A DNA stretch of 6,530 nucleotides from Candidatus Hydrogenedentota bacterium (GTDB lineage Bacteria; Hydrogenedentota; Hydrogenedentia; Hydrogenedentales; SLHB01), in contig JAHDWY010000273.1 of the NCBI GenBank assembly GCA_023384315.1, positions 1-6,530 of the forward strand, given 5' to 3'. How positions within the stretch are numbered: position 1 is the stretch's first letter; every line of letters begins with the position of its first letter. The notes under the pieces were generated by a model, which saw nothing but the letters and a program-made list of their open reading frames with translations, ran no database searches and was not told the origin of the DNA. The position numbers were made by a program, and so were the translations under genes. This document shows positions 1 to 5,642 of this stretch, piece after piece.

Positions 1-763
1 GTTTGTCGCGTAAGCCTTCGAGTAGCCGTTTCAACCCCAAGACGCGATATGCGGCGACGAGTGGACTGTCAGAGCCCACGTCGTACGGTTTCGCAAGTTC
101 GGCCAACACCGTGTCGTATCCCGGAGCAAGCTGGCCCGGCACTGTGCGCCCCATGTTTGCCGGGCCGGTGATGTACTCTACGAGCGCGCTTGGATATGGG
201 AGGCCCGACCCCTCCTCGACCACCCACGTCAGGTCCGCGAAGATGGATGGCGCGTACCGGTACCCATGCCCCGGCGTTCCCTGGGCGGAATTGGAGAGGA
301 CATGCCGTATCAACACGTCGCCGGAATAGCGGGATTCCTGCGCGACAGCGCCCGGATACCAGGAGTGCAGCCGGTAGTCCACAAGCCGATCATCAAGGCC
401 GACCACGCCCTCCTCCACGAGTTTCATGAGCAGGACCGCCGCCAGGGCCTCGGAACATCCACCCAAGCGATACGGCGTGTCCGGCGTTGCCGCGACGCCT
501 TCCTCCAGGTCGGCGAACCCGTACCCCTTCGACCAAACCGGTTTGCCGCGACGCACGATCGCCGCTGACATGCCGACCATAGCCCGATCCTGCACCAAGC
601 CGCCTAACCGTTCGTCAAGTTCCGCGAGCAGTGTTTCATCCAGTGGTTCGTCGGTGAGGGATAGCGATGGCTTGGCCTCTTCGGGCACATGTTGGCAACC
701 CGCGTTCAGCAAGACGATGGTCGCGAAGGCAGTCGCCAGAATCGGCGTGATACGTCGTTGCAT
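1..763 (-). CDS. Beta-lactamase-fold (serine hydrolase family) lipoprotein, partial, probably catalytically inactive
   Basis: The frame starts at an ATG (763-761) and stays open to the left edge, giving 254 residues with no stop; the C-terminus lies outside the window. An SD-like AAGAGAG (777-771) sits 7 bases before the ATG. Residues 1-23 form a signal peptide: Arg3-Arg4, a hydrophobic core, then N-A-G-Cys23, which suggests lipidation although Asn at -3 is atypical. From about residue 45 the layout follows the class C beta-lactamase / D-aminopeptidase family (PF00144): an AAIVRRGKPVW strand, a YGFADLE segment, YRLGGCSEALAAVLLMKLVEEG at the active-site helix, VLIRHVLSNSAQGTPG in place of the usual LLTHTSG, then YRYAP and a VVEEGSGLPY helix. 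Family members carry SxxK at the start of the active-site helix and YxN later. Here these align with Gly102/Glu105 and Tyr170-Ala-Pro172, so Ser, Lys and Asn all look lost. I infer a non-catalytic binding or structural protein, or a recently decayed enzyme. Family assignment is fairly sure; inactivity depends on a by-eye alignment. Confidence 0.82.
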   Translation of the reverse strand, partial: MQRRITPILATAFATIVLLNAGCQHVPEEAKPSLSLTDEPLDETLLAELDERLGGLVQDRAMVGMSAAIVRRGKPVWSKGYGFADLEEGVAATPDTPYRLGGCSEALAAVLLMKLVEEGVVGLDDRLVDYRLHSWYPGAVAQESRYSGDVLIRHVLSNSAQGTPGHGYRYAPSIFADLTWVVEEGSGLPYPSALVEYITGPANMGRTVPGQLAPGYDTVLAELAKPYDVGSDSPLVAAYRVLGLKRLLEGLRDK

Positions 764-797
764 GAAAGCGCTCTCTTGTACGAATCGCGGGGAAACA

Positions 798-816
798 CGG
801 TCAGAATATCTGACCG
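798..816. promoter_or_regulatory. 19-bp perfect palindrome, candidate operator
   Basis: The sequence CGGTCAGAATATCTGACCG has two perfect 8-base arms around a 3-base centre. It lies 35-53 bases upstream of the lipoprotein start and about +7 to +25 relative to the start predicted from the TATACT box. That is a typical place for a repressor dimer to block initiation. As RNA it could also fold into an 8-bp hairpin with a tight 3-base loop in the leader. No T-tract follows on either strand, so a terminator is unlikely. I do not recognise the motif as belonging to a specific regulator. Confidence 0.5.
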
Positions 817-829
817 ATCATTGCCGTGT

Positions 830-835
830 AGTATA
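830..835 (-). promoter_or_regulatory. Candidate -10 box (TATACT) of the leftward lipoprotein gene
   Basis: Read on the minus strand, TATACT matches the sigma-70 -10 consensus at five of six bases. It lies about 67 bases before the ATG at 763. The region 17 bases upstream has no good -35 hexamer, so the promoter is weak, activator-dependent or read by another sigma factor. A start near 823 would give a leader of about 60 nucleotides beginning just before the 798-816 palindrome. Confidence 0.4.
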
Positions 836-978
836 GCCAAAACCAAAGATTCATGGCGAGAATTGGCAAGGCGGTGGGCCTGCGCCGCCGAGGTCGTATT
901 CCCGGCAATTGTCGTATTGTCACGATTGCGATGTATGCGACCCCCAGTGCCGGTAAACAACGACGTGGCGGTTTGGTC

Positions 979-992
979 GCGACTTGAGTCGC
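979..992. promoter_or_regulatory. 14-bp palindrome, possible operator upstream of the sigma gene
   Basis: GCGACTTGAGTCGC has perfect 6-base arms around a TG centre. It lies about 180 bases before the sigma-factor ATG, in non-coding sequence. The arms differ from those of the 798-816 palindrome, so it would be a different site. Short GC-rich palindromes occur by chance in such DNA, and this one is only suggestive. Confidence 0.25.
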
Positions 993-1122
993 TTCCCAGC
1001 GTTATGCCGAGTACACGTTTGTGAGTCCCAGCTCCGGTTCTCCCGCGACACATCACCCGCGAGACCCCGTATTCCGGGCAGGCCCCCGGACTCGCGCCCG
1101 CTCCCCTTGCGATTTCACCGTC

Positions 1123-1152
1123 TTGTGTCGACATAGGGGTGCATTTGATAAT
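1123..1152 (+). promoter_or_regulatory. Weak candidate promoter of the sigma-factor gene
   Basis: GATAAT (1147-1152) matches the -10 consensus at five of six bases, with TTGTGT (1123-1128) 18 bases upstream as a poor -35. Initiation about 7 bases downstream would start the RNA at or inside the ribosome-binding site, leaving a leader of only about 12 bases. That makes the call doubtful. I saw no clear ECF-type -35 (GGAAC) either. Confidence 0.18.
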
Positions 1153-1158
1153 CAACTC

Positions 1159-1164
1159 GGGAGA
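1159..1164 (+). promoter_or_regulatory. Ribosome-binding site that fixes the sigma-factor start at 1171
   Basis: GGGAGA, with GGAG at 1160-1163, ends 6-7 bases before the ATG at 1171, an ideal spacing. The same frame is open back to a GTG at 1021, but that codon has no Shine-Dalgarno sequence. The 50 residues it would add are Pro/Arg/Ser-rich and unlike any sigma-factor N-terminus. The ATG instead begins directly at the usual start of sigma region 2. Confidence 0.75.
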
Positions 1165-1170
1165 CCCCTT

Positions 1171-4100
1171 ATGACGACGGATGCGGCATTGCTTGAACAG
1201 TGGCAGCGGCGCAGGGACGCCGAAGCATTTGCGGAATTGGTGCACCGCCATTCCGGCATGGTCATTTCAAGCTGCAAACGGATCGTGGGAGACCCCGCGC
1301 TGGCGGAAGACGTCGCCCAGGAGTGTTTCATCGCGCTCATGCAAAGCCGGGACGCGGTGCGCTCGTCTCTGGGGGCCTGGCTGCACACCATCGCCGTGCG
1401 CCGAAGTATTGACCGGCTGAGAGGCGACACGCGGCGGCGGAAAAGGGAAACTGACTATGCCCTGTCGTGTGAATCACACGTGTCGCCGGATCTGGCGGTC
1501 GGCGAAATCGTGGAACATGTAGACGAAGCGATCGCGGCCTTGCCGGAGAACTACCGCGTAGCCGTCGTGGGACGGCTCCTCCAGAACCGGACGTACACCG
1601 AAATCGCGACCGAAGTGAGTGTTTCGGAAGCGACTATCCGGTACCGGATGGAACGAGGCGTTGAGCAGGTCCGGCAAACGTTGCAGCGGAAGGGCATTGC
1701 AGCCACCGTGGCAGGATTCGCCGCCGTATTGAGCTCCACCGCCGAGGCTGCGCCGGTGGATCTCGTCGCACGGCTTAGCAAACTTGCCATGTCCGGTTCG
1801 GTTCCACTACGTGGCGCCGCCGTGCTGTCGGCCGCGGTCGCAGGGAAAGTGGCCGTTGGTATCGCCGGCGTGATTGCCGTCCTCTCCGTGAGTTGGTATG
1901 CGCTCTCCGGCCGCGAATGGGATCCGGACTCCGCACTACCGGCGCCACCGCTGGAAACTTCCAACGTTGCCGCGGAACTCGACGAAACGGTCCCGGCTGA
2001 GGTTCTGCCCAGTCCCACTTCGTCCAATAGCCCCCAGCGTTTCGCAGCCGCGCCTGCACGCGAACCGGAACCGTTCTCCATCCGTGGCCGCATCTACGAT
2101 GCCAAGACGGGAGTGGGCATTGCGGGTGTCCGCGCGAACGTGTACCCGTCCGGGGGTGGCGGCTATGTCGGCCGGAGTGAGCCCACCGGAGAAGACGGAC
2201 GCTATTCGATTTCCCCGATTGATGACGGCATGTATTCGGTCAATCTGGGAGAGATTGAAGGATATCCGGATCCACGAGGCAGCCGGAGCGTTTCCGTCAA
2301 GCTCGCGAACGGCGAACCGGTCAGCGATATTGATTTCGCGCTGGAACGGGGGATCCCCGTCTCGGGAATGGTCCTTGGCGCGGATGGCCAGCCCATCGCG
2401 AACGCAGAGGTTGTCGCGGCGATTCCGTCAACACCGAATGCCATGCGAACCCGGTCGGGCGAACAGGGTTCCTTTACGCTCTACATGCCCGAGGTGTCCG
2501 ACAGCCTTCGCGTGCAGGCCCAGACCGACAGCTCCGAGAGTAGCGTGGAGGGGACCTTTGCACTCACGGAAGAGGGCTTGGAGGGCGTGGTACTGATGCT
2601 GGACCGGCCGAAGACTGCGTCGATGAGCGGTATCGTGATCGATGGAGCCGGCAATCCCATGACGGGTGCGCACCTTCACCTTGTGCGCAAAGACGGGAGC
2701 GCTCTCCGCAGTGGGAACTCCGGCGAAACCGGCAAAGACGGCCGTTTCCGTATAACCGGTCTCGCAAGCGCGGAATTCAGCGTTATCGTGACACCAAAAG
2801 GCGTCAACGGCTATAGCACTGCCGAAGAGTATCTGCGCATCCACCCTGCACCGGGCGAAGCATTGGAAGGAATCGAGATCGTCTACGGCGAAAAGGGTGG
2901 CATGGCCATTTCCGGGCGCGTCGTCGACAGCAAGGGCCAGCCGATTGAACGTGCGCGTGTCGCGTGTTACATGGACCGGAGCATGGAAACCGCCTATACC
3001 GCTAGCGACGGCACCTTCACAATTACGGGCCTCGATGACAAAATATGCTCAGTGTCCGTCGACCATGATCGCTACTCGCGAAGCGGAGGCCAGTTCCGCG
3101 CGGGCACGACGAATGCCGAGATCGTCCTGAAACGCCGGGGCCGTCTCGCGGGCCGCGTGGTGCGCGCCGATACGGGCGAGCCGCTTACGGCGTATACGCT
3201 GGCCTACGTCATGGGCGAAGTGCGTGATTTTGATGCTATGCTTTTCGGCGGTGGACAGCTCATCGAGAGCGCCGACGGCACCTTTTCCATCGGCGAAATG
3301 CAGGCCGGCCGATTCACCGTCGCGTCATGGGCTCCCGGCTATGCGCCGGAAGTCGAGTACGTCGATGTGGAAGAAGACGAGGCCACCAGCGCGGAATTCC
3401 GGCTGACGACAGCGGCGCCCGTCTCGGGAACGGTCGTGAACGAATCCGGGGATCCCATTGCGCATGCGGCCGTGTATTTCGCGACCGGAGTTTCAATGGA
3501 CCAGATGGACCGCGCTGCGGCGACGTACTCCGACGAGCAAGGTCACTTTGTCGTGGACAGCTTACCAACGGATGTCAAACACCTATGCGCCTCCGCGCCG
3601 GGCTACGGCGTTGGCGTCACATCCCTCCCCGGCGAAAACAGGATTGTCTTGCCCGAACCGGCCACCGTGACTGGAACTATCCAAATCGATGGGGTTGCCA
3701 TGAGTGATTTGTTCATGAACGTGTACTACCCCGAAGCCCGATGGTTGCCGGGCACTTACCGCAAGCCGGAGCCGGATGGCTCGTTCCAATTCAACGGATT
3801 GTCCGAGGGAATGCTCAGCATCAATGTTGTTCCGAATGCTCCCGGGAACCCGCGGTCCGCGATGAAAACGATCGACCTCAAATCTGGCCAGGAGGTTCAC
3901 GTCGACATTGTGTTCGATCGAGGCACTGCGCGGGTAGAAGGTACGCTAACGGTCGAAGGCGTTCCGCTGGACGCGGCGTATCTCACGTTGAAACGCCAGC
4001 TTGGCGAAACTACGGAAACCATTCTCGGCACACTCGGATCCGACGGCAGTTTCCACTTTGACGGGGTTTGGGCCGGAAACCTGGTGCTTAGCATTAACCT

Positions 4101-4206
4101 CGTCGACCCGGACGATCCCTTCGAACCCATCGTACATGAAGTCGATCTCGCCGTGGCCGACGGACAGGTCTTGCGGCAAGATATCGAGCTGCCGCCTTTG
4201 CCGTGA
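1171..4206 (+). CDS. Membrane-anchored ECF-type sigma factor fused to tandem carboxypeptidase-regulatory-like repeats
   Basis: This is a 1011-residue protein beginning at the ATG served by GGGAGA. Residues 15-92 are sigma-70 region 2 (AFAELVHRHSGMV, then LAEDVAQECFIALM, then AWLHTIAVRRSIDRLR), which binds core polymerase and the -10 element. Residues 115-173 are region 4 with a helix-turn-helix (TYTEIATEVSVSEATIRYRM) that reads the -35 element. An Ala-rich linker (about 175-210) resembles those following region 4 in planctomycete-type ECF factors. One strong membrane segment lies at about 227-245 (VAVGIAGVIAVLSVSWYAL). A Pro/Ser/Ala-rich spacer (250-300) leads into about eight repeats of 80-97 residues (302-1009), of the CarboxypepD_reg / CNA-B-like beta-sandwich type, each opening with a xxGxVxxxxGxPI-like strand and containing a (S/E)DGxFxxxGL-like turn. 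Ordinary ECF factors are about 180-200 residues and are held by a separate anti-sigma protein. Here I infer a cytoplasmic sigma part and an extracytoplasmic sensor or adhesive arm on one chain, perhaps freed by proteolysis. Target genes and signal are unknown. No adjacent anti-sigma gene is visible. Confidence 0.9.
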   Translation: MTTDAALLEQWQRRRDAEAFAELVHRHSGMVISSCKRIVGDPALAEDVAQECFIALMQSRDAVRSSLGAWLHTIAVRRSIDRLRGDTRRRKRETDYALSCESHVSPDLAVGEIVEHVDEAIAALPENYRVAVVGRLLQNRTYTEIATEVSVSEATIRYRMERGVEQVRQTLQRKGIAATVAGFAAVLSSTAEAAPVDLVARLSKLAMSGSVPLRGAAVLSAAVAGKVAVGIAGVIAVLSVSWYALSGREWDPDSALPAPPLETSNVAAELDETVPAEVLPSPTSSNSPQRFAAAPAREPEPFSIRGRIYDAKTGVGIAGVRANVYPSGGGGYVGRSEPTGEDGRYSISPIDDGMYSVNLGEIEGYPDPRGSRSVSVKLANGEPVSDIDFALERGIPVSGMVLGADGQPIANAEVVAAIPSTPNAMRTRSGEQGSFTLYMPEVSDSLRVQAQTDSSESSVEGTFALTEEGLEGVVLMLDRPKTASMSGIVIDGAGNPMTGAHLHLVRKDGSALRSGNSGETGKDGRFRITGLASAEFSVIVTPKGVNGYSTAEEYLRIHPAPGEALEGIEIVYGEKGGMAISGRVVDSKGQPIERARVACYMDRSMETAYTASDGTFTITGLDDKICSVSVDHDRYSRSGGQFRAGTTNAEIVLKRRGRLAGRVVRADTGEPLTAYTLAYVMGEVRDFDAMLFGGGQLIESADGTFSIGEMQAGRFTVASWAPGYAPEVEYVDVEEDEATSAEFRLTTAAPVSGTVVNESGDPIAHAAVYFATGVSMDQMDRAAATYSDEQGHFVVDSLPTDVKHLCASAPGYGVGVTSLPGENRIVLPEPATVTGTIQIDGVAMSDLFMNVYYPEARWLPGTYRKPEPDGSFQFNGLSEGMLSINVVPNAPGNPRSAMKTIDLKSGQEVHVDIVFDRGTARVEGTLTVEGVPLDAAYLTLKRQLGETTETILGTLGSDGSFHFDGVWAGNLVLSINLVDPDDPFEPIVHEVDLAVADGQVLRQDIELPPLP
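2074..4197 (+). repeat. About eight tandem beta-sandwich repeats within the sigma-factor fusion protein
   Basis: Approximate units by residue of the fusion protein are 302-394, 395-480, 481-576, 577-657, 658-748, 749-830, 831-918 and 919-1009. Shared landmarks are an opening strand such as VSGMVLGADGQPI, MSGIVIDGAGNPM, ISGRVVDSKGQPI, LAGRVVRADTGEPL or VSGTVVNESGDPI, and a mid-unit turn such as GKDGRFRITGL, SDGTFTITGL, ADGTFSIGEM, PDGSFQFNGL or SDGSFHFDGV. Each unit ends in an acidic or hydrophobic strand followed by a short link. The units are diverged in sequence, so this is an old protein-level repeat and not a recent DNA duplication. Unit 4 has two cysteines (599 and 626) that could pair outside the cytoplasm. 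Confidence 0.75.
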
Positions 4207-4227
4207 GTCTGCGCCTGGTAATGTCTT

Positions 4228-4246
4228 GGAGGTGGCGCGACCTTCC
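4228..4246 (+). terminator. Weak hairpin after the sigma-factor gene
   Basis: GGAGGT (4228-4233) can pair with ACCTTCC (4240-4246) across a GGCGCG loop, giving six base pairs with one bulged T. It begins 21 bases after the TGA. No T-run follows, so it is at best an RNA-end-stabilising or factor-assisted stop. Confidence 0.2.
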
Positions 4247-4345
4247 GGCCATGATTCGAGGTGTCATGGGCTCCTGCCTATGAAAACCTTGGGCTGAAAG
4301 CTCGTGGCACGTCAAGCCGCGCCATCAGCATCAAGCGAGGTCGTC

Positions 4346-4364
4346 TTGGCAGCCGAACTGCCAA
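4346..4364. other. Perfect 7-bp inverted repeat (hairpin) between convergent genes
   Basis: TTGGCAG and CTGCCAA flank a CCGAA loop. The stem is perfect and symmetrical, so it would form in RNA from either strand and could serve as a bidirectional 3'-end structure between the converging genes. It has no T-tract on either side, which argues against a classical intrinsic terminator. It also sits 33 bases before the small reading frame at 4397. Confidence 0.3.
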
Positions 4365-4396
4365 ATCACGAACTAAGAAAATCAAGGATTGATGCG

Positions 4397-4510
4397 ATGG
4401 GTAATCCCTTCCGGGTGATTGGTTTGGTTTGTGCATGGATCGTCATCTTCAGCCTGTAGTTGGAAGGCAAGAAGTTGAAGGGGCGAATCAGCGCGCTGGA
4501 GTCCAAGTAG
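4397..4510 (+). pseudogene. Small membrane-protein reading frame interrupted by an in-frame TAG
   Basis: An AAGGA Shine-Dalgarno sequence (4384-4388) lies 8 bases before the ATG at 4397. The frame encodes a 20-residue peptide (start MGNPFRVIGLV, then CAWIVIFSL) that is almost entirely a membrane helix, and it stops at TAG (4457-4459). The same frame then reads LEGKKLKGRISALESK to a second TAG (4508-4510), a charged, helix-prone segment. A short helix followed by a basic amphipathic or coiled-coil tail is a common small-membrane-protein layout, and one C-to-T change of CAG would give the present TAG. It may therefore be a 37-residue gene broken by a nonsense mutation, a stand-alone 20-residue peptide, a readthrough case, a sequencing error, or chance. 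I recognise no family; the tail only loosely recalls PspB-like proteins. The frame is also open upstream to 4298, with no better start. Confidence 0.35.
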
Positions 4511-4587
4511 CGGCCCCGCAGGCACCTCCAACGTTTCCTCGACTACTGGATTGGCACGAGATTGATCCGGCGAGCACTGTTGAAACT

Positions 4588-5592
4588 TCAGCCTCCTTCG
4601 CCACTTGCTCTGGCCGCGTTCAACTTCCAGTCGCGAACCATGTTGCCGACTTGCTCGAGGGTGTTCACGTCGATATCGCGCAGGCGGCCTGCATAGTCGG
4701 GGCCGACGTCGAGGGAGAAGAGGTTGCCGTATTTGGCGGCACCTACATAGTCCTCGAAGATCTTTTCGGGCGGATGACAGAGGCCGTCGTGCTGGGGCAG
4801 TGAGTAGAACCACTGTGCGCCGCCCTCATGTTCGGGCAGAATGGGATACGTGAATTCGGCGACGAGATAGCCGTCGTAATTCGCCTCGCCGTCTTTGTTG
4901 TACTGCGAAGCGTTCGGGTCGCCCACGGGCCCAGGCATACCGCGTTCGCGCAAGGCCAGCCGCCCGGCGGGTTCGCCATGATTGAAACCAACGAAACAGC
5001 CGGGCTGGAATCGATGGACCCACTCCACGGTCGATTGGTGGTCGAGTCCGCCATCGGTCTGCGCGTGATCCATCCAAAAGAACTCGATGGGACCGTACTG
5101 GGTACACAGCTCTTCGAGCTGGGCTTTCTTCAACTCTGGATTTTTCATCTCCGGCCAGGTCCAGTCGCCTTCGGAGAAGTAGAGGGCGAGTCTCAGCCCA
5201 TACTTGTCGCAGGATGCGCGCAGCTTGGCGAGGACATCGATGCCCAGCGGGCTGTTCGTTACTTTCCATTCCGTGGTCTTCGTATCCCACAGGCAGAACC
5301 CGTCGTGGTGTTTGGTCAGGAAGAGGATGTAGTTCATCTCGGCGGCCTTCGCCGTTTCGCACCACTGGTCGGTGTCGCAACCGGTCGCCTTGAAGAAGCT
5401 CACGTCCTCCACGCCGCGCGTCCATTCTTCACCGGAGAAGGTGCTGAACGACCAGCAGATGAACATGCCGAAGCGGAGGTTTGAGAGTTCTTTGGCGCGG
5501 ATCTCGTCAGTGCTCGCCTGCGCATGGACGTCAATGGGTATCGCCGCCGCGACGATCAGCAGCGCGACCGGATAGAATCGTAGGCGGCCCAT
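4588..5592 (-). CDS. Secreted GH29 alpha-L-fucosidase-like glycoside hydrolase
   Basis: The gene encodes 334 residues. GGGGGAG (5604-5598) lies 5 bases before the ATG (5592-5590), and the stop is TGA (4590-4588). Residues 1-24 are a signal peptide cleaved after VHA, so the enzyme acts in the periplasm or outside the cell. The rest follows the GH29 (beta/alpha)8 barrel: FGMFICWSFSTFSGEEW (41-57) where most members have FGxFIHWGxYS; TKHHDGFCLWDTK (93-105), the family hallmark; KYGLRLALYFSEGDW (130-144); YGPIEFFWMDH (166-176), whose Asp175 aligns with the GH29 nucleophile; and KYGNLFSLDVGPDYAGRL (287-304), equivalent to the usual NGNLLLNVGPDxxG. Family enzymes release alpha-L-fucose by a retaining mechanism. 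The acid/base Glu is variable in GH29; Glu246 is only a guess. The His of the HWG motif, which contacts fucose in characterised members, is Cys46 here. The protein ends soon after the barrel and lacks the common C-terminal beta-sandwich. The substrate may differ from simple fucosides. It lies downstream of the propeller gene on the same strand. Confidence 0.88.
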   Translation of the reverse strand: MGRLRFYPVALLIVAAAIPIDVHAQASTDEIRAKELSNLRFGMFICWSFSTFSGEEWTRGVEDVSFFKATGCDTDQWCETAKAAEMNYILFLTKHHDGFCLWDTKTTEWKVTNSPLGIDVLAKLRASCDKYGLRLALYFSEGDWTWPEMKNPELKKAQLEELCTQYGPIEFFWMDHAQTDGGLDHQSTVEWVHRFQPGCFVGFNHGEPAGRLALRERGMPGPVGDPNASQYNKDGEANYDGYLVAEFTYPILPEHEGGAQWFYSLPQHDGLCHPPEKIFEDYVGAAKYGNLFSLDVGPDYAGRLRDIDVNTLEQVGNMVRDWKLNAARASGEGG

Positions 5593-5604
5593 CTTATCTC
5601 CCCC
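5593..5604 (-). promoter_or_regulatory. Strong ribosome-binding site of the fucosidase gene
   Basis: Read on the minus strand, GGGGGAG is followed by ATAAG and then the ATG. It is the best Shine-Dalgarno match in the window and fixes the start. The 47 bases between the upstream TAA and this ATG contain no evident promoter, which supports translation from a shared mRNA. Confidence 0.7.
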
Positions 5605-5642
5605 TTCAAGACGGTGTGCTCATGTCCCCAGGTATGATGCAG

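Larger units (their letters stand above)
764..1170. other. Divergent intergenic control region
   Basis: This 407-base stretch separates the leftward lipoprotein gene from the rightward sigma-factor gene and must hold both promoters. I see a TATACT -10 candidate for the leftward gene, a 19-bp perfect palindrome (798-816), a 14-bp palindrome (979-992), and an 8-bp direct repeat GTCGTATT (893-900 and 911-918, 18 bases start to start). Reading frames crossing the region are short, lack good ribosome-binding sites and have no recognisable domain, so I call no gene here. Confidence 0.7.
4207..4587. other. Gap between convergent genes
   Basis: This 381-base stretch lies between the ends of the sigma-factor gene and the fucosidase gene. 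It holds an imperfect hairpin just after the sigma stop, a perfect 7-bp hairpin (4346-4364), and a small SD-preceded reading frame (4397-4459) with an in-frame continuation to 4510. From about 4511 to 4587 I see nothing beyond the 3' flank of the fucosidase gene. No canonical hairpin-plus-T-tract terminator is visible on either strand. Confidence 0.6.

Noticed and set aside
798..816. The 19-bp palindrome as an intrinsic terminator
   Set aside because: No T-tract follows on either strand, and it lies between a promoter candidate and the gene start, so an operator or leader hairpin fits better.
3..836. Several plus-strand reading frames over the left 830 bases
   Set aside because: They are antisense to the lipoprotein gene, are rich in Pro/Arg/Ser with no domain, and lack convincing start signals.
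1021..1170. Upstream GTG extension adding 50 residues to the sigma factor
   Set aside because: There is no ribosome-binding site before the GTG, the extension is low-complexity Pro/Arg/Ser, and the ATG at 1171 has a well-spaced GGGAGA and starts at the normal sigma N-terminus.
706..1251. 181-codon minus-strand frame across the divergent intergenic region
   Set aside because: It overlaps the starts of both real genes, has no recognisable domain and has a biased composition; it looks like a GC-rich shadow frame.
1898..2596. 232-codon plus-strand frame within the sigma-fusion gene
   Set aside because: It is an Arg/Pro/Ser-rich out-of-frame shadow. The in-frame product has clear sigma, membrane and repeat domains through this stretch.
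4382..4813. 143-codon minus-strand frame overlapping the end of the fucosidase gene
   Set aside because: It is Arg/Pro-rich, out of frame with the fucosidase gene, and has no start signal or domain.
4828..5484. 218-codon plus-strand frame antisense to the fucosidase gene
   Set aside because: The opposite strand encodes a convincing GH29 protein. The antisense product resembles no family I know and has no ribosome-binding site.
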